A stretch of DNA of 6,536 bases. Source: an uncultured Collinsella sp. (GTDB taxonomy: Bacteria; Actinomycetota; Coriobacteriia; Coriobacteriales; Coriobacteriaceae). The position numbers were made by a program, and so were the translations under genes. The notes below the pieces were generated by a model, which was not told the DNA's origin, did not search any database, and saw only the letters and a program-made list of their open reading frames with translations. Every line of letters begins with the position of its first letter. The first letter of the stretch is position 1. Shown here piece after piece: positions 4,964-6,536 of the stretch. Location: positions 1 through 6,536 of the forward strand of contig CAUFXK010000094.1 in NCBI GenBank assembly GCA_959596495.1, written 5' to 3'.

Positions 4964-6229
4964 ATGCCAAAAAAGTACTACACCAGAATTGTCGAAAATG
5001 AGCTCGACCAGCTGCTGGGTATATTCGGTGCCGTTCTCATCGAAGGACCGAAATGGTGTGGAAAGACGACCACGGCCGAGACCCGTGCGGCGTCCAGGCT
5101 CCTTCTCATGGACCCGTCCCGCAACTTCGAGAATCGCTTACGCGCCGAGACGGATCCGGCTCTTGCCGTTTCCGGCGAGGTGCCGCGGCTGATTGACGAG
5201 TGGCAGGAGGTTCCGAAACTCTGGGACGCGGCACGGTTTGAGTGCGACAACCGCGGCGGTGAGCCTGGCCAATTCATATTTACGGGATCGGCAACACCGC
5301 GAGACGACGAACGCCCGATGCACAGCGGCGCTGGAAGATTCGCCAAACTGCGCATGGACACCATGACGCTTTTCGAACTCGGGAAATCCAGCGGTGCGGT
5401 TAAGCTATCGGGCATTATTTCTGGCGAAAAGTTCAATGGAGCTTTCGGGTCGCTGGATTCTGCCTCGATTGCCGAGTGCGTTGTTCGCGGTGGATGGCCC
5501 GCGGCGGTCGGACACGATGCACAGGCTGCGTCCGCGATGGCCAAACGCTACATCGGCATAGTCGCCGAAGAAGATTTGTCCCGTGTCGACGGCTCTCGCC
5601 GCGACCCTGAAAAGGTCAAAGCTGTCATTGAATCGCTTGCGCGCAATGAATCCACTTTGGCGACGCTCAAGACGCTCGTAGCCGATCTTGGCGGAGAGGT
5701 GTCGAGACAGACGGCGGCATCATATATATCTCTTCTTGCTCGGGTTAGTTTCGTTCGCGATATTCCCGCGTGGAACCCTGCAATGAGATCTCCGGTGCAT
5801 TTAAGAGACTCAAAGAAGCATCACCTCGCCGACCCGTCGCTGGCGGCCGCCGCACTCGGGGCGACCCCGGAGACACTACTGCTAGATTTCAAGACGCTCG
5901 GACTGCTTTTTGAATCGCTGGTGCTTCATGATTTGTGGGTTTATGCGCGAGCAAACGGAATGGGCCTCTATCACTATCATGATTCTCGCAATCTAGAAGT
6001 CGATGCGGTCATTGCGGCTCCCGGCGGAACGTGGATTCCGGTCGAAGTTAAACTCAGCTCTGCTCAAATCGAAGAGGCGTCTGACAGCCTTGTTGCTGTC
6101 GAGAAACGCATGGTTGCCGCCGGAAACAACCCGCCGGTTTCGAAAGTCGTGATCATCGGGTTTGGTTCGCAAGCCTATGTTACCGAGCGTGGCGTCCAAG
6201 TTGTTCCGCTGGATGTTCTCGCGCCGTAA
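4964..6229 (+). CDS. AAA-family ATP-binding protein with DUF4143 C-terminal domain
   Basis: This is a 421-residue cytoplasmic P-loop ATPase of the AAA_14/DUF4143 group, widespread accessory proteins whose cellular role is largely unsettled. Walker A is GPKWCGKT (28-35), Walker B is LIDEWQ (76-81), and FIFTGSA (104-110) matches the sensor 1 strand. The C-terminal DUF4143 part includes LADPSL, a GLLFESLV helix, and a restriction-endonuclease-like core in which Asp347 (in LEVDAVI) precedes Glu361-Val-Lys363 (in VEVKLS), a pattern like PD-(D/E)xK nucleases. Whether it cleaves DNA is unknown. ATG 4964 is preferred over ATG 4952 because GGTGA precedes it at five bases and the shorter N-terminus MPKKYYTRIV fits the family. 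The gene is monocistronic, preceded by phased repeats and bracketed by copies of a short repeat, consistent with an acquired gene. Confidence 0.9.
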   Translation: MPKKYYTRIVENELDQLLGIFGAVLIEGPKWCGKTTTAETRAASRLLLMDPSRNFENRLRAETDPALAVSGEVPRLIDEWQEVPKLWDAARFECDNRGGEPGQFIFTGSATPRDDERPMHSGAGRFAKLRMDTMTLFELGKSSGAVKLSGIISGEKFNGAFGSLDSASIAECVVRGGWPAAVGHDAQAASAMAKRYIGIVAEEDLSRVDGSRRDPEKVKAVIESLARNESTLATLKTLVADLGGEVSRQTAASYISLLARVSFVRDIPAWNPAMRSPVHLRDSKKHHLADPSLAAAALGATPETLLLDFKTLGLLFESLVLHDLWVYARANGMGLYHYHDSRNLEVDAVIAAPGGTWIPVEVKLSSAQIEEASDSLVAVEKRMVAAGNNPPVSKVVIIGFGSQAYVTERGVQVVPLDVLAP

Positions 6230-6277
6230 CGCGACGGTCGAAGCGGGACGGACGCCACCATTGCGCGCGAGGACACG

Positions 6278-6293
6278 GCATCATCGATGATGC
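6278..6293. repeat. 16-bp perfect palindrome after the ATPase gene
   Basis: GCATCATCGATGATGC reads the same on both strands. It lies 48 bp after the ATPase stop and 16 bp before repeat copy B. It has no T-tract and no loop, so it is a poor terminator and more like a protein site or chance. Confidence 0.45.
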
Positions 6294-6309
6294 GGCGGCC
6301 ACATTCGGC

Positions 6310-6358
6310 AAAGAGTGTCCCCAACGACTAGTCGTTTAGGAACGTCCCCAATGAGTAG
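6310..6358 (+). repeat. Flanking repeat, copy B (downstream of ATPase gene)
   Basis: This is the fuller copy of the repeat also seen at 4774-4816. It contains the 14-bp palindrome AACGACTAGTCGTT (6323-6336) and an internal direct repeat, GTCCCCAACGACTAG (6317-6331) and GTCCCCAATGAGTAG (6344-6358), matching at 13 of 15 positions with a 27-bp offset. Confidence 0.65.
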
Positions 6359-6360
6359 GT

Positions 6361-6397
6361 AGAAAAACGCCCGTCGGTGGTGGTGCCGGCGGGCGTT
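6361..6397 (-). terminator. Intrinsic terminator of the mutarotase gene
   Basis: On the - strand AACGCCCGCCGG (6397-6386) pairs over 12 bp with CCGACGGGCGTT (6377-6366), leaving one mismatch (A against C; a G-U pair if read on the + strand). The loop is eight bases, and the stem runs into a T-tract (complement of 6363-6367). It lies 26 bases after the GalM stop codon and closes that gene's transcript. Confidence 0.88.
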
Positions 6398-6423
6398 GCT
6401 GTGCGATATGTCGCGTTGCGGGC

Positions 6424-6536
6424 TTAGTGCCTCATAAAGTGATACTCGATCACATTGCTGTAGGGGTGTCCCGGGCCCACGATGCCCTGCGGGAACAGCG
6501 GCTGGTGCGGCGTGTCGGGGTACATCTCTGCCTCGA
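6424..6536 (-). CDS. galM: Galactose mutarotase (aldose 1-epimerase), C-terminal end
   Basis: The - strand from the window edge encodes the last 36 residues and a TAA stop (6426-6424), reading EAEMYPDTPHQPLFPQGIVG and ending VIEYHFMRH. The pattern P-D-x-P-x-Q-P-x-FP, then G-x-x-P-G-x-x-Y and a final Y-x-F strand is the conserved C-terminus of GalM-type aldose 1-epimerases, which equilibrate alpha and beta sugars such as galactose for the Leloir pathway. The catalytic residues lie outside the window. It belongs to a different branch of the fold from the LacX-type protein at the other edge. A terminator follows at 6397-6361. Confidence 0.78.
   Translation of the reverse strand, partial: EAEMYPDTPHQPLFPQGIVGPGHPYSNVIEYHFMRH

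Overview
The window looks like chromosome of a high-GC gut actinobacterium of the Coriobacteriia, most likely Collinsella. This is inferred from GC-rich codon use in the metabolic genes, the sugar-catabolism gene content, the tRNA with an encoded CCA end, and the style of the short intergenic repeats. No rRNA or marker protein is present to prove it.

Region 1 (1-2570, + strand) is the end of a carbohydrate operon. It holds a 5'-truncated LacX-type aldose 1-epimerase family gene, a PfkB-family sugar-phosphate kinase closest to LacC/1-phosphofructokinase, a short 3' remnant of nagA (GlcNAc-6-phosphate deacetylase), and an intact YhcH/YjgK/YiaL gene. A strong intrinsic terminator with a doubled hairpin motif closes it. 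The theme is interconversion and phosphorylation of hexoses or amino sugars.

Region 2 (2588-3477, - strand) is a lower-GC island of two unrecognised genes. The upstream one encodes a clear signal peptide, is then broken by an in-frame TAG at codon 36, and stays open for 133 further codons. The downstream one encodes a 121-residue protein with no recognised family.

Region 3 (3700-3810, - strand) is a complete tRNA-Thr(CGU) with a terminator and a likely promoter.

Region 4 (4027-4509, +) is a solitary mannose-family PTS IIB protein whose phospho-accepting histidine appears to be replaced by tyrosine.

Region 5 (4510-6356) is accessory. It has a MITE-like 146-bp inverted-repeat element, then a DUF4143-type ATPase gene preceded by motifs at an exact 23-bp period. 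Two diverged copies of a 43-47 bp repeat lie on either side of the ATPase gene.

Region 6 (6361-6536, -) is the C-terminal end of a galactose mutarotase (GalM) gene with its terminator.

The observations most worth checking are the interrupted secreted protein, the His-to-Tyr IIB, the nagA scar, and the repeat architecture around the ATPase. None amounts to a proven new system from sequence alone.
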